From Oscheius tipulae (Eukaryota; Nematoda; Chromadorea; Rhabditida; Rhabditidae), in NCBI GenBank assembly GCA_037178975.1, contig JASJZH010000006.1, positions 2,418,001 through 2,482,000 of the forward strand: 64,000 bases of DNA. The letters are read 5' to 3'. Below are positions 48,901-60,116 of the stretch, piece by piece. Both the position numbers and the translations under genes were made by a program. Within the stretch, counting starts at the first letter, position 1. Each line of letters opens with the position of its first letter. A model generated the notes under the pieces. The model had not been told where the DNA came from, ran no database searches, and saw nothing but the letters and a program-made list of their open reading frames with translations.

Positions 48901-49331
48901 TGAAATCCTATGATTCATCATGCCACTGTTCGTTAAACTGCTCAACTTTCAGCTGACATAGATTCACTAAGCAAGTTTTAAGAAGCACTCACCTTGAGAG
49001 AAGGGTGTAAGTTCTTGGTCTATAGAGTTGGCCACAGATGCAACCATGTTACTTGAAGCAACCCCAGATTGGACACCAGATACTGAAGCATCCTATTAAT
49101 TGGATACCCAGATTGAGTCACCTAGAGAGCTCTGCTGATTTTGAAATTGCGGCTGCTGTTGTTGAGGCAGAGGTAACAATGGAGCTGCTGGAGCTGGAGG
49201 TACTTGTTGAAACGTGGGTAAAGGTGGCTGGCAACAATTTACTGAAAAACAATGTTTTAAAGCCAGGTACTCTTACCGTTTGAGAGACAACATCCTAAAA
49301 GTGCAATCAAGCTGACTCGACGCGTACCCAT
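45993..49331 (-). CDS. Secreted protein with two MAM domains (MAM gene 1)
   Basis: A minus-strand gene of about 14 exons, start 49331 (just after TTTTCAG), stop 45995-45993, about 620 residues. The signal peptide (MGTRRVSLIALLGCCLS) is followed by a Pro/Gln-rich segment (LPLPQQQQPQFQNQQSS). MAM domain 1 covers about 48640-47770 (ALSCSYEQGTNC; LSFDFWVAGNSGAELKVC; TPTLLAIDNLDYKAELC). An acidic linker (FFEEGESEDDN) leads to MAM domain 2 at about 47260-46000 (CDFKRDFCGYKNW; SHDWNWTNGRVGNPHTG; YILESPFLQLNEDAELLFD; VCLNSPNHCPLDV; FKWLAVDNIRIVGPKEC). MAM modules mediate extracellular adhesion. Exon structure and order match the second MAM gene at 55340-57275. Direct splicing from DITLQ (about 46895) to VCLNS (about 46228) is modelled on that paralogue. 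Coding-like exons lie inside that 660-nt intron (about 46460-46730) and could be alternative. Two introns contain antisense tRNA genes. Confidence 0.75.
47615..47698 (+). tRNA. tRNA-Tyr (GTA), copy 1, with an 11-nt intron
   Basis: The 84-nt sequence folds as a tRNA. The acceptor stem CCGTCGA pairs with TCGACGG, leaving a discriminator A; A box TAGCTCAGTTGG and B box GGTTCGAATCC are intact. The anticodon GTA is at 47648-47650, followed by G and then an 11-nt intron at 47652-47662 (ATAGAGCAGGT), the canonical position for eukaryotic tRNA-Tyr introns. A T-run follows for Pol III termination. It lies antisense inside an intron (47570-47761) of the MAM-domain gene. Confidence 0.95.
48068..48151 (+). 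tRNA. tRNA-Tyr (GTA), copy 2, with an 11-nt intron
   Basis: The mature sequence is identical to the copy at 47615, with the same acceptor stem, A box and B box. The anticodon GTA is at 48101-48103 and the 11-nt intron at 48105-48115 (ATAGCGCAGAT) differs from that of the other copy at three positions. A TTTTT run follows within ten bases. It lies antisense in the neighbouring intron (47927-48203) of the same MAM-domain gene, one exon away from the first copy. Confidence 0.95.
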
Positions 49332-50224
49332 CCTGAAAATGATTGAAATTACTGATAAACGGGAGCTATGAAGGGTGATTAAAGTGCAACATGACAGTAG
49401 CAGGGCATTGCCAAGGAGGTCAGACAAACAGCAGATCCACGTCGCCGGAATGGGGTCGGTCGCAGATTAGGCAATGAGCCAGATCGACGCCGCACCTCCA
49501 CTGCCCTACTTGGAGGCTAGGACCTCTCAGGAGCTATACAACTGTCGGCAAGGGATTAGTTCGAAACTGTTGAAAGAGGGCCGCAGGACAAAGAAAAGGG
49601 TGGGCGAAGCGGAAGTCAGGGAGAGTAACTTCAAGCGTTCAATCCCGCAGAGCTCACCATTAAGAATTTGTAACCAAAGCTTAATGTTGTGGCTCTATTG
49701 CGGAACAACATTCTTGTAAAGAAAACAATGGTAATCCCTTGAAGCAATTAATTGACTCCGCTTATTTGGTACACTTCGTAATGTACAGCAGTTTACCTTA
49801 TTAGCAGGTAAACCAGTTTGAGTTTTCTCTGATCCTCCGTATTTTAGTAAAAATCAACAGCAATCAAGCAATGTATCATTTTTTGCTACCCATACTATTT
49901 CCTGGCTACCGTATTCTGCGACGCAATCCATTTGTGATTAGGTACGGGCAATTCCATTCACCTTAACGCGTCCCTGTAGGCCGGAAGAAATGTAAGCGAT
50001 GCATGACAGGAGAGCGATTTGGTAACTGCGCGAAATCCGTATTGTATTGCATTCCATTACGGAAGAGCGGAAGAATAGCAAGAAACGATCCGACGAAACA
50101 CTTTCTCTCTCTTCTCGAGTCATTTAGAGTCCGATGAGTCTGCTAGTCATATTTTGTCACCTTCGATGAATAAAAGATACTCCGGAACCAGGCGCATGGC
50201 GTGTCAGTCCGTCCTCCGACAGCC
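49332..50224. other. Divergent intergenic region between the MAM gene and the guanylate cyclase gene
   Basis: About 0.9 kb between divergently transcribed genes, so both promoters should be here. Open frames (49474-49719 plus, 49938-50123 minus) have no further support. I see no TATA box close to either start. Confidence 0.4.
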
Positions 50225-53213
50225 ATGGTAAGTTGACATCGATCTATTTCTCAATGTTGTATAAGTGAAGACGTGTTTGGCTCTCTTTGATTGCTGACAG
50301 TAGTGCTACCAAAAGGCAACAAAGTAATATCCAATGTAATCGTTTCAGTTTGGCTGGATTCATGAGAGTTTTCGACAACTCGTGAACCGAAAGTATGGAA
50401 AAGAAGTGTGGCAGAAGATCGTGTAAGTACAAACATTCGTAATTGTCATTCGGTAATAGCTTTCCAACGATCCCCCTGAAAATTGTTAAAAGTGACAGTG
50501 TGCACAACCTGAAACCGTGGAAAACGCTACGTTTAGGGGTCTTGCTTAGTCTCAATGATTTATTTACATGTTACATCCAGCTTCATGACTCACTAAGAAG
50601 AATCTGAAGAACTGTTTCAGTGTTTTACACACGAAATGAACACTTTTCAGGGAGATGGCCAAGTTCGAAGAGGGTACAGAAAGTGAAATTGGTCATTACT
50701 ACAATGACGACGAGACTATGCGACTCGTTAACTCCATGGCCAACATCATTGGTAATACGTCGTCCTAAAACCCTTAACTTTTTCACTTAAACATCTTCTA
50801 GAAACACTCAATTATTCATATCACGATTAAGGTATTCCTATCGAAGAGGTCTGGGAGGCGTATGGTGGTTTCCTCATCCAATTCACCATGGAAACTGGTT
50901 GGGACGAGTTGCTTAGAGCTATGGCTAGTGATCTAGAGGTTAATAAATCGGGATCCTTGGAACTTCAGTAGTTTAGGGCTTCTTGGACTCCTTAGATTCC
51001 CTCCACTACTTTATCGATCATGTGGTGTATCAAACAAAACTACGAGGACCATCTTTCCGATGTGATGCCCAGCCGGATGGTACCCTACTTCTTCACTATT
51101 ATTCCAAACGAAGTGGGCTCTATCCAATTGTGAAAGGTATAAGAATTATTTATAGACACGAAATCGGAATTTAGGTGTTGTTCGAGAAGTTGCTCGTCGT
51201 ATCTACTCCTCCGAGGTTATCATGAAAGTTCAGGAAAGAAAACAAGAACATCTGGGTGCCAATTACAAAGAATCAATCTTATTTATTTCTAGATGCCTTT
51301 GTTACGGAACACGTTGTCTTTGTAATCAGTCAGGTCGACACTGGATCCCTCGTTCCTCAGAAGGCTATCACTTCCAAAAGCGACTCACAAATTGACATCT
51401 ATCCAGTTGGATGACCTAGTTTGAAACAATCTTACTTTACAGCCAAGCTACGAAATGCCGTCCGATGACTTTTCCGAAGCCTTCCCTTACCACATCTGTT
51501 TTGACAGAGACCTCTTCTTGGAGCACTTTGGAAGCTACATTCAAAAAACGTATCCTCTGGCTCAAAGACAGGAAACAAGGGTCACTGATATTTTGGAACT
51601 GGTCCATCCAGAAGTAAGAACTGGAAAAGATTCCGCGTAACACAAGTTTAGGTTCCCTTCAACTACGAGTCGATCCTCACCTTCAAAAACAGTTTATTCG
51701 TCTTCAAGCTGAAAACAGTCGGTGACATGGTCCACAACCAACATGAGGATGTCAAGCCTGTTCTGCTGAAAGGTTGGTATTGTATTTTCCTGCTAAATTG
51801 CCGCCTAGGTTCCATGATTATTATCGACAACGGCAAGTATATTCTCTACATATCTTCTGTCAATGTGACAACTGTTCGTGAACTTATCGAGAGAAATTTG
51901 CACATCAGTGACATGCAGAGACACGACGGTACCAGAGATCTTATTATGCTCAACCAGAGCCGAATGAGTCAAGTTGAATTGAAGTGAGTGATCACAAAAA
52001 ATAAACTAATAACAAATTTAGCCGGAAACTCGAAGAAACAACCAAAAGTTTGAAGAAAATGGCCAACGAGCTTGAGGTTGAGAAGCAAAAGACTGACGAA
52101 TTACTCTGTGAGCTGATGCCGCAATCTATCGCTGACTCTCTGCGACAAGGAAAAGTCATTGAAGCCAGTACGTTCCAGAATTGAACGCATAAAAGGAGTT
52201 TCTAGGCGATTTCTCGGATTGTACCCTTCTCTTCACGGATATTGTCACATTTACCAATATTTGTGCCATGTGTACACCTTACGACGTAGTCACGCTGCTC
52301 AACGATCTGTATCTCCGATTCGACCGACTCATTGGTCTTGTAAGCTTGTCTATCATATCCATTCCCATTCTTTAGCACGACGTCTACAAAGTCGAAACTA
52401 TCGGTGATGCCTACATGGTCGTTGGAGGCGTTCCAGAAGTGTGCGACAACCACGCAGAGAGAGTGCTTAATGTGTCGATCGGTACTAACTGAAATCTTTA
52501 TTAATTATGAGAAAATATAGGAATGTTAATGGAATCAAAACTCGTTCAGTCTCCTATCACAAAGAAGCCAATAAAAATCCGTGTTGGAGTACATTCAGGA
52601 CCAGTCGTAGCTGGAGTCGTTGGAATGAAGATGCCGAGGTAGGATCTCCCATTTTGCACCACAGTTGAATGCTTCAGATACTGCTTGTTTGGTGACTCTG
52701 TTAACGTGGCTAACAAAATGGAGTCGTGTGGAATTCCGTGTCGCATCCATGTCTCAGAAACGGCTAAAGCTAACGGTCTGAGATCCAACCCCAGTTATGT
52801 GTTTGCGGATCGCGGCAACACTGAAATCAAGGTTTCTTAAACACAATCTTCCCTTCACCAATAATATTAAGGGTAAAGGAGTGATGTACACTTTCTTTCT
52901 GGAAAGAAATGATCGAAAAAGTGTTTGGGAGCTCTGTTCCAGACCCAGAGGTTGGCTTTTTTTTGATAGTAGCTAAAACTGAGTTACAGCTGGAGATCAG
53001 ACTATCGATGGCTACATGGAGCTTCACGACATGTCCATCTATCAAGAAGAAGGAGTTGGGTACGATCCACAGTCTAATGGAACCGCTGCTCACAACCCTA
53101 AGAAAGTACATTTTTTTTTTTGCAAATCCAAAATGCTGACGTTTAAGGAAAATGGAGTTGGAGCTGACCCGCAGACAAATCACATCCGCTCTCCTGCCTG
53201 TTCTCTTATGTAA
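50225..53213 (+). CDS. Atypical soluble guanylate cyclase (gcy-32/34/35/36/37 type)
   Basis: About 17 exons, roughly 680 residues; it makes cGMP in response to a haem-bound gas. The first coding exon carries only the ATG (50225-50227), and residue 2 begins at 50349 ([12 protein letters not shown]). The H-NOX domain contains [20 protein letters not shown], a proximal-His candidate in FIDHVVY, and the haem propionate motif YxSxR as YYSKR. The HNOBA and coiled-coil regions follow ([45 protein letters not shown]). The cyclase domain has FTDIVTF with the metal-binding Asp, [18 protein letters not shown] with guanine-recognising Glu and second Asp, and [12 protein letters not shown]. Both metal Asp residues and the Glu are in one chain, unlike vertebrate beta-1, so a homodimer could be active; that is inference. 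The C-tail repeats a GVGxDPQ motif. The nematode relatives act in oxygen-sensing neurons. AATAAA lies near 53322. Confidence 0.93.
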
Positions 53214-53819
53214 ACGACCGTTGTTGGAGAAAGTCTTGTTTTTGCGTTCACTATTTTTATTCATACGTCTTGCTGTATACCATATTTACACAAAAATTTT
53301 ATTCCGAATTTATTCCAAACTGAATAAATATTTTCTATATCTGTCCCAACTCTTTCATAGAGAAAAATTAAAACCGGCAATATTAGCAATAGGGCGCGAA
53401 TTGGAGTAAATAGTAAATTGTTAACTTTGGATCGATAGTGCAACTAACAAATCTTTTCCATTAAAACGAGGATGTAGTTAAGCTATTACAACATATATTT
53501 GCTTCAGTTTTGATGTTCCAAATCACTTTCACCTACTTTTTCAAGCTATTGTTCTTCAAAATGAGGAATACGTGATTGCGTAAACGCTAACCGTTTAACC
53601 AGTCAAATGAGCTTTTCAATCATTTGACAGTGACTATTGAAGTTCTCATATCTTTTCACTTTATAATTAGAAACATGAGTATGGCAAGGTGAACAGCTGG
53701 ATATTCTAGTCTGCAGCATGGCAATGGCCACAAATAAGATCTCATGCTAACTGGTTAAGAAACAACAGGTAATTCTGTAATATTAGGTTAAAAAACTTTT
53801 TTACTTGAGAAATTCTAAG

Positions 53820-55132
53820 CTATACAAGTTGCTCAAAACATAGGTCACTCCACTCTTTGATAATGCTTCGAGCCATGATTTTGAATTGGTACATGTAGAT
53901 CGCCACATAGAGCACTTCGTTATCTTTTTTTCTGTCCAGTTTATAGATTCCGTCAGGTTTTTCCCATTTCCAATGTTTCACTCCAATAAGATGCTTCTTC
54001 TTCGATCGAGTCCAAATGACAGTAGCAGGTACCAAGTGTGGCGCAAATAGTACTCTGTAGGCGTTGTCGATGCGATTGAAGGTCCGGAAAAGTTTTAGAT
54101 CTCGTTGTCCCTCACACCATTGCTAATACGTAGTTAAAGTAATTGAACTTGTTTTGAAACTTACAATGAGCATAGTGTTAATGGCGTGAACGGTTATTCC
54201 TTCAACTTGCAGGAAGAGATATTCGTTACTCATGTCTAGTAACTCCACATCGGTGAGTTGAGTGTTTCCCAAGAGAACAAGGTGTTTGACCTAGGCTCAG
54301 TGTTAAAGACTTTGTTTTTTAGAACTAACTTTGCATATCGAACTTGCAGCAATATATTCTTGATCTAATGCACGGCTAAAACGAAGTTCGGAAGGCTCTA
54401 CGGCCTGAGAGGCAATAAAAACAAAAAAAGTGAAATACCTTTATAAGCCGTTCCAGATCTTGTAGACTACATGTTATTGAAGTACTACGAACAGACAGGA
54501 TTGGAGACTTTATTCCATCTAGTTCACCCAGAATCCTATCTACAGTTTTCGAATTGTTGATGTTGCACTGAAAAGAATTTGAGAACAAGTTGTTGAAAAA
54601 TTCTACCCAAATCATTATCTTTTCCGGCTTGATAACCACGTTCTTTTCTGCTCGGATGTATCTCAGCTCGTAGTCGTACGTTCCATCGGCACTGTAGGCT
54701 CTATCTGATGGATTCAGCACAACATAAGCGAATGGCTATAGGTGTTAATAGTGAGAGATTAAAGTGTAGACTGCTTACAGAATTTGTTCGGAAACTGATA
54801 GCAAAGACGCCGCAGCACGGTTGAATACGAAGATCTTCAACAAGATCGCCGATCACAGCACTGGTTTGTACCAATTTAGCGAAACTTTGATAAGGCATCT
54901 GAAAAATCGTCAGAATTGTCAACTCGATACTCACCTTTTCAAAAAGCCTTCTTTGGAGGTTTTTGCTGAGACCTAATAAGTTTAGAGGATCGACCTCTTC
55001 AGCCTCGAGCTGCTCGTTGCGTTTCTTCAGAGCACTCTTCCAGTTTTTGGCACTATTCACAAAAGTCGATGTAACTTCAACAGTAGAAGAGTCGGAAGGA
55101 GGGATTTCATTAACAGAGACGACTGAACCCAT
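53820..55132 (-). CDS. Nematode F-box protein with F-box-associated region
   Basis: A minus-strand gene of about seven exons, stop at 53822-53820, about 340 residues. An F-box-like motif reads LGLSKNLQRRLFEKMPYQSF, then AKLVQTSAVIGDLV; it would bind the SKP1 adaptor of SCF ubiquitin ligases. The second half, SLQDLERLIKAVEP, ELLDMSNEYLFLQVEGITVH and INTMLIQWCEGQRDLKLF, follows the pattern of the nematode F-box-associated (FBA_2-type) domain thought to bind substrates. I chose the ATG at 55132 (MGSVVSVNE), which also offers an N-myristoylation-like Gly2. An upstream open stretch (Cys-rich, CCACASCGLGHC) after a TTTACAAG acceptor could extend the protein. It starts about 200 nt after the stop of the MAM gene at 55340 in the same direction, which would suit an operon. 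Confidence 0.65.
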
Positions 55133-55339
55133 TGCAGGTGGTTGCCCTGTGATGCAGTGACCCAGGCCACAGGATGCACAAGCACAACAACCTTTAGTGG
55201 CCGGTGCATATCGATCGCTTGTAAAGGAAAATATAATTTGCAATACATAAAATTGAGTTTCATGACATAAGCCAAAAATGTATTCAGTCAAAGAATTGGA
55301 ATGTTTGTTGGAATGTTTTGGACCAGTACAAATTCGAAA

Positions 55340-57275
55340 CTATACATCGCAGACATCTGAGCCGTCTTCTGCCTCCACTCTAATGTTGTCGACTGCCAGA
55401 AAATGGTTTCCTTTCAGATTTTCAGCAAGGAAATATAGCTGAAAAATAAATCTTGTATTGTGTAGATCGTTTATACCTTTCGAGTCCCTGGTGGAATGAA
55501 TACTTTTTCGTTCTGCTTCCAGAAGATCTTTGGATTGATTTTATCTATCCGGTAGGGGCAGTAGTCGAACGAATCGAGACACACCTATGCAGTTTAACCA
55601 AATACAGCTAGTAACCCACTTTGAGAGTAGGTCCTTTGGATCGTAAGTAGAAATCGAAAATGACAAATATGTTTGTTCTCAACGTAAACTTGGGAGATTC
55701 CATGACAAAGGTCTCGCTGTCGTGCTTCCTGTTTCTGTTCTCTCCTACGTAGACGAAACCCACTGAAGTAGTTTTTTTCTTTTTTATTACATTGAAACTT
55801 ACATTCTTTCGGATCATTCAAGTTGATTCTTTGTATACCTGTATGTCGATTACCAATGAGGTAGTGGCTGCTTATCCAGGGCGATCTAAAGATTGTGAGG
55901 AGATGTTTCCCAGATTTAACACTAACGTGCTTCCTATGCCGCTCAACCCGTAGAAACACGAATGATCTTCGTTGAAATTACAGGTCAATGCTTCACAAGC
56001 ACTCAACTCGTCAGTTGCAGAGTCCTAAAACATATGCATTCCCTTCAAATGTTATCCAGTACCGATTCATCGGATAAGGTCGGGAGACGAATAGTTGTCG
56101 TCAACTCTGCTCTGTTCAGCGGAATAGCAATCCTTGAGGGTGCATTCACTCCAGCTGCAAAAGCTTTCGAGCTGGTGGACGTGTCCACATTGATGACGGG
56201 GTCATCTGGTGTCAGAGTAGGTTCCACAAGATCCGGACTGCCATCATCTGGTACCTGAAATCTAGCGTCCCTTGATACTACGCGAAATCACCAATTCACA
56301 GATCCGTCCTTCAAAATAAATGTTGTCAATAAGAACGACTGCTCCTCCGCTTAGATTTAGAATCTCTAGCTTTAGTTTGAAAGGCTCTCCAGACTGTGGA
56401 ATAGATATGTTCATTGGGTTCGGTGCTGGTGCGAGATCCTATAAAATGTCAGCTTAAAAAATAAAGTCTTTTACCTTGCATTCCATCCCGCCAAAGTTCC
56501 TCATCAAGCAGAATCTAGCGACTGGTTCGTCCGAGTTTGACCAAATGCTGAAACCCAAGTTTTTTGCGCCAAAATGTGGATACTACTCAAACTTCAGTGT
56601 AGAATCCTCGTATAAGCACTCGATCTCCGTTTCCATTGCGACCTTCTCGTTACCCATAGTCGGTTCGCCGCCGGCAATTAGAAACCCACCATCTGGAGAT
56701 AAGTTTGACTTTACCCTGTTTAAACTTACTAAAATCGAACTTTCTGGGCGTAGTACATTCGAAACGCAATCGATCAAATGCTACATCGTATGATCCTTTC
56801 CAAAACCTAAACCAAACTACGTTTTCTAGTAGCGCGCGTGTACCGTAGATGACCGTAGTTAACATTGTGCCAGCTGCAGAACTCTTTTGGATTGTCGAAG
56901 GAGCATGTGAGTCTACCACCTTCTTGGATAGACAGTTCTGCCTCGTCCGGAAACACTTGAACTGCCGCAACAGATCTCATTTCTGAACATTCGTCCTATA
57001 TTGAGAACCTTCTTTTACCGATGGCCGTATATGGAGAGTACGAGTACGAATTACAGAAGTCATAGTCATGAGTAACTGAGTTAGTGTCATCGAATGCAGT
57101 CAAATTTCCGACAGGAGAATCTCGTCGCAGTTGTGCCGCTCTTGCTCTTGCCCTGTGATAGTTGTAAGCTCCTCCACGGTAGCAGCAGAGCACGAGCGCT
57201 GAATATTTTATTGCTAGCCATTGTAGCGGAAAACTTACGCGAAAAGATTGTCATTAACAGTGCAAAATGGTTCAT
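55340..57275 (-). CDS. Secreted protein with two MAM domains (MAM gene 2)
   Basis: A minus-strand gene of about 12 exons, start 57275, stop 55342-55340, about 560 residues. The signal peptide MNHFALLMTIFSPLVLC precedes a basic segment. MAM domain 1 (about 56900-56290) contains LTCSFDNPKEFCSWHN, SPDGGFLIAGGE, ARFCLMRNFGGMEC and VVLIDNIYFEGRI. An acidic Pro/Thr linker (LVEPTLTPDDPVINVDT) leads to MAM domain 2 (about 56010-55345) with CNFNEDHSCFYGL, HYLIGNRHTGIQ, FVMESPKFTLRTNIFVIFDF, VCLDSFDYCPY and HFLAVDNIRVEAEDG. Order and several exon joints match the MAM gene at 45993-49331, so the two are paralogues. The exon between about 56820 and 56700 in domain 1 is not fully resolved. There is no transmembrane segment near the C-terminus. 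Confidence 0.7.
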
Positions 57276-57818
57276 AAGGAAGTAGCCATTGTAAACAAGG
57301 AAATAGTGACACGTGAGGATCGAGAGTGAATTAGCTGGAGGTATGAAACTGGGTCGGCGTTTGTCCTCTTCCTCTCCGTCGAGCCGAAGGGCATATTTTC
57401 AACAATAAGCAGGGCGCAACTGTCCGTGGGTAATTGCTCCCGGCTACCATTACGTCTTCTCGCCGCTAACGGGATCAAAAGAAACCAAGTTCAAGCAAAA
57501 GTCATGCGGAGGCGTAGTTTATTTCACAATTTCAGGGAATTTAAAAAATTAAATCCGCTCCACTGAAATTGGCTGGTCATTTTCACACAATTTATCGGTT
57601 CCAATTGTCGACTTTCCCACATTTCAAAAGCAATTTTGAGTAATTTGGGCTTGTGTGAAAAGCAGTAGGTTATCGCGCCCCATTGTCACTTTTTAGCTTG
57701 ACGCCTTGGCAGCTATAAACATTTTCGATGAACAAATTTCGACACTTAGATCGCTCTCTCCCAATCTTAGTTTTTTTAAACTTGTGTAGCAGCTAAACAA
57801 CAAAATATATATTTTCAG
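57276..57818. other. Divergent promoter region
   Basis: About 0.5 kb between the minus-strand MAM gene and the plus-strand MEA1-like gene. It is AT-rich towards the right end, which closes with ATTTTCAG directly before the next ATG. No gene is seen. Confidence 0.45.
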
Positions 57819-58728
57819 ATGGTAACAGAAAATCCAGACAAGTCATTGACTATATCTTCAACCGCTGTCGAAAATGGACCCGCTCAAAACTCGGGTATGT
57901 GTGTAACTTTTCTATTTTCAGCAAGTTTGCATGATTTCAGTAGTAGAAGCTGTGCTCAATGGCGTTGAGAACGGAGGAAATAGTCTGACAAATGATGTTT
58001 CTACTGAAAATGGTAATTTACTTTGTGTTTTTTAATAATTCTTGCTTTAAAGGTACTTTAAGCAACTCCGACAGACAACCAGGAGAATGGGAATCGTTCG
58101 AGGTTCACTATGTTGGTCGCGGTATCTCCACGATTCAGGCAACAAACGGCAAGTCTTGGCTATCCGCTATGCGTTATTGTCAATTTACAGGTCATGAGTC
58201 CGATAGCTCTTTCGTTTCTGATTCTGATGATGATCAATATGATGGATATGAGCCCATCACCATGCAAACTCTTCAAGCGGTTAGTTGTTCAGGTCTTATG
58301 ACAAAAGTTATCGATTTCAGCATACGTCAGACTTCACTAATTCTGAAGAAGATATTTTTGACGGGGTTGTCTCTGAAAACGAAAACATCGATGAACCTCC
58401 TGCCACAACGCCTCGTGCTGAAAATCGTCTTTTTGCCGTAAGTATATTGAAACATCGCCAAAAATATATTTGTTTAGACTGCAGTTCCCACTTATCAACA
58501 AAACGGAACACATACTGCTTCAAAAGATGGATTAGACACTAGAGCTTACAGCAATGATATCCCTTTGGATAAAGGTAATGTGATTATTTTAACTCGGCCA
58601 ACTAGCAACTTTCAGATCGCATTGCCGAAATCACTGCTGCAATGTCAGGATTTGTTCTTCCTCCCTATGCTAGCATGCCGGACGATGCCAAACTTCTCGA
58701 GATGGTACAGAAAATTACCCAGTCATAA
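57819..58728 (+). CDS. MEA1: MEA1-like protein, first gene of a likely operon
   Basis: Six coding exons with 40-50-nt introns, about 230 residues. The ATG immediately follows ATTTTCAG, a good spliced-leader acceptor. The N-terminal half is low-complexity and rich in Asn/Glu/Ser. A conserved middle segment reads FTGHESDSSFVSDSDDDQ, then DGYEPITMQTLQ. The C-terminus reads DRIAEITAAMSGFVLPPYAS, then LLEMVQKITQS. This layout, GYEP(L/I) after an acidic stretch and a C-terminal V(M)xxFxLPxxxxP...MVQK helix, matches male-enhanced antigen 1 family proteins as I remember them. The molecular function of that family is poorly known. AATAAA at 58783-58788 is only 80 nt before the next start codon, so the gene is probably co-transcribed with the TFIIF-beta gene. 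Confidence 0.6.
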
Positions 58729-58782
58729 TTATTGTCATAGTTTCATGTCAATGTCGCAACATATCCGAATCATTCCATAGAA

Positions 58783-58867
58783 AATAAAGCATTTTTATGT
58801 GTTCTCACGGCTTGAATCCGTTAAATACTTTGTCTTGTGGCCCAAATGTAAGTAAAACACTGTTTAG
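58783..58867 (+). promoter_or_regulatory. Intercistronic region of a putative two-gene operon
   Basis: The upstream poly(A) signal AATAAA (58783-58788) is followed by a U-rich stretch and then a CTGTTTAG acceptor directly abutting the next ATG at 58868. A spacing of about 100 nt between cleavage site and trans-splice acceptor is the known layout of nematode operons using SL2-type leaders. Confidence 0.5.
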
Positions 58868-59921
58868 ATGTCTCGGAAGAGGACAAACATCGATATGAAC
58901 CATGCGGTTCGCGGAGTATGGCTTGTTAAAGTACCGAAATATCTGTCGGAACTCTGGGAGGCTAATGAGGGAACGGATGTTGGTCGCCTACGTCTGCAGC
59001 AGACTGCTAGAGGAACCGATGTATGTTTTTTGAGCACCTGTCAATTGTTTTCTTTGCTATAGGTAAAACTCCTGTCCAGACCTGGATTAAATCAAACCTT
59101 GTTAAACAAGCCGGATTCTTCACATTTGAAAAATGGTTTTTTTCTTTTTGTTCTGGTATCACATTAATTTTCCAGTTCCGGACGAGCATTCTTTCCATTT
59201 GAACGACGTAAAGGCACAAAACATGGAACTTTTACTTGAAGACAAATCGGCCTTGAAGGAAGATGCCAATATTCGGTAAGTTTTACCTATCTGGCCAACT
59301 TCACCCTGTTCGAAGATGAGGCCAAATGCGTAAACCCAAAAGCTGCCAGATGGTCCAAAATAGGCAACAGCAAGAATTAACTGAACAATACAATTTTCAG
59401 TTCCGGAACACTTGCATTGGAGGGCAGAGTTGTCAAACGAGCAGATTGTACACCAGTCTCTGGGAGCGCTTCTTACATGAAGATGAAAATTGCTCAAATC
59501 CACAAAAACATGCAGCCGAAGAAGACTGTCCAGATTCTTGATAGAGTGAGAACAAGATTTGATCAGTCTCTAACAGTGTTTTTAGGCAGTGGTAACCAAC
59601 AAGCCGATCAACATTCACGAAGAAGATGCTATCCGCCAGAAACAGAAGAAGGAAGGAGCCAAGACTGTCCGTTACGACCGAGATATAGTCATCAACAATC
59701 TTTTCAAAGCTTTCGAGAAACATCAGTACTATCGGTAAGCACTCTTCTTGTCAGGTTTAATGTTGTTGTTCAGTTTGTCAGATCTACAACAACTAACTCA
59801 ACAGCCTGCTGGATACGTGAAGGAACTTCTTCAGGAGATTGCCGTCTATAATTCTGCTCCGCCACACAAGAACATGTGGGAGCTGAAGCCGGAATACCGC
59901 AATTACGCCGTGCCAAAGTAA
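58868..59921 (+). CDS. GTF2F2: General transcription factor IIF subunit 2 (TFIIF-beta, RAP30)
   Basis: Six exons, about 260 residues, slightly longer than the 249 of human RAP30. TFIIF-beta binds RNA polymerase II with RAP74 and helps promoter loading in the nucleus. The N-terminal dimerisation domain starts MNHAVRGVWLVKVPKYLSEL with WEANEGTDVGRLRL. The middle contains LEGRVVKRADCTPVSG and SYMKMKIAQIHKNMQPKK. The C-terminal winged-helix domain reads RYDRDIVINNLFKAFEKHQY, LSDLQQLTQQPAGYVKELLQ, EIAVYNSAPPHKNMWELKPE and ends YRNYAVPK. All exon phases agree. The start follows directly on TTTAG, consistent with SL2-type trans-splicing downstream of the MEA1-like gene. AATAAA at about 60083 lies only some 30 bases from the stop of the convergent lipase gene. 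Confidence 0.93.
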
Positions 59922-60116
59922 TTTAAAGTCCATAGTTAACGTAACTTACTTTTCACAGTTCCCAGCCTGGTCCTTGAAGAAGCCGACGGCTAGAAAATCT
60001 ATTTCACCATTCGACAGACGCGGAACACCGATCTTTTAACAAACTGTAATGTATTTAAGACATTCATAAACACTGCATAGAGTAATAAAATGCTTCATTT
60101 CGTGTACGTTATGAGA

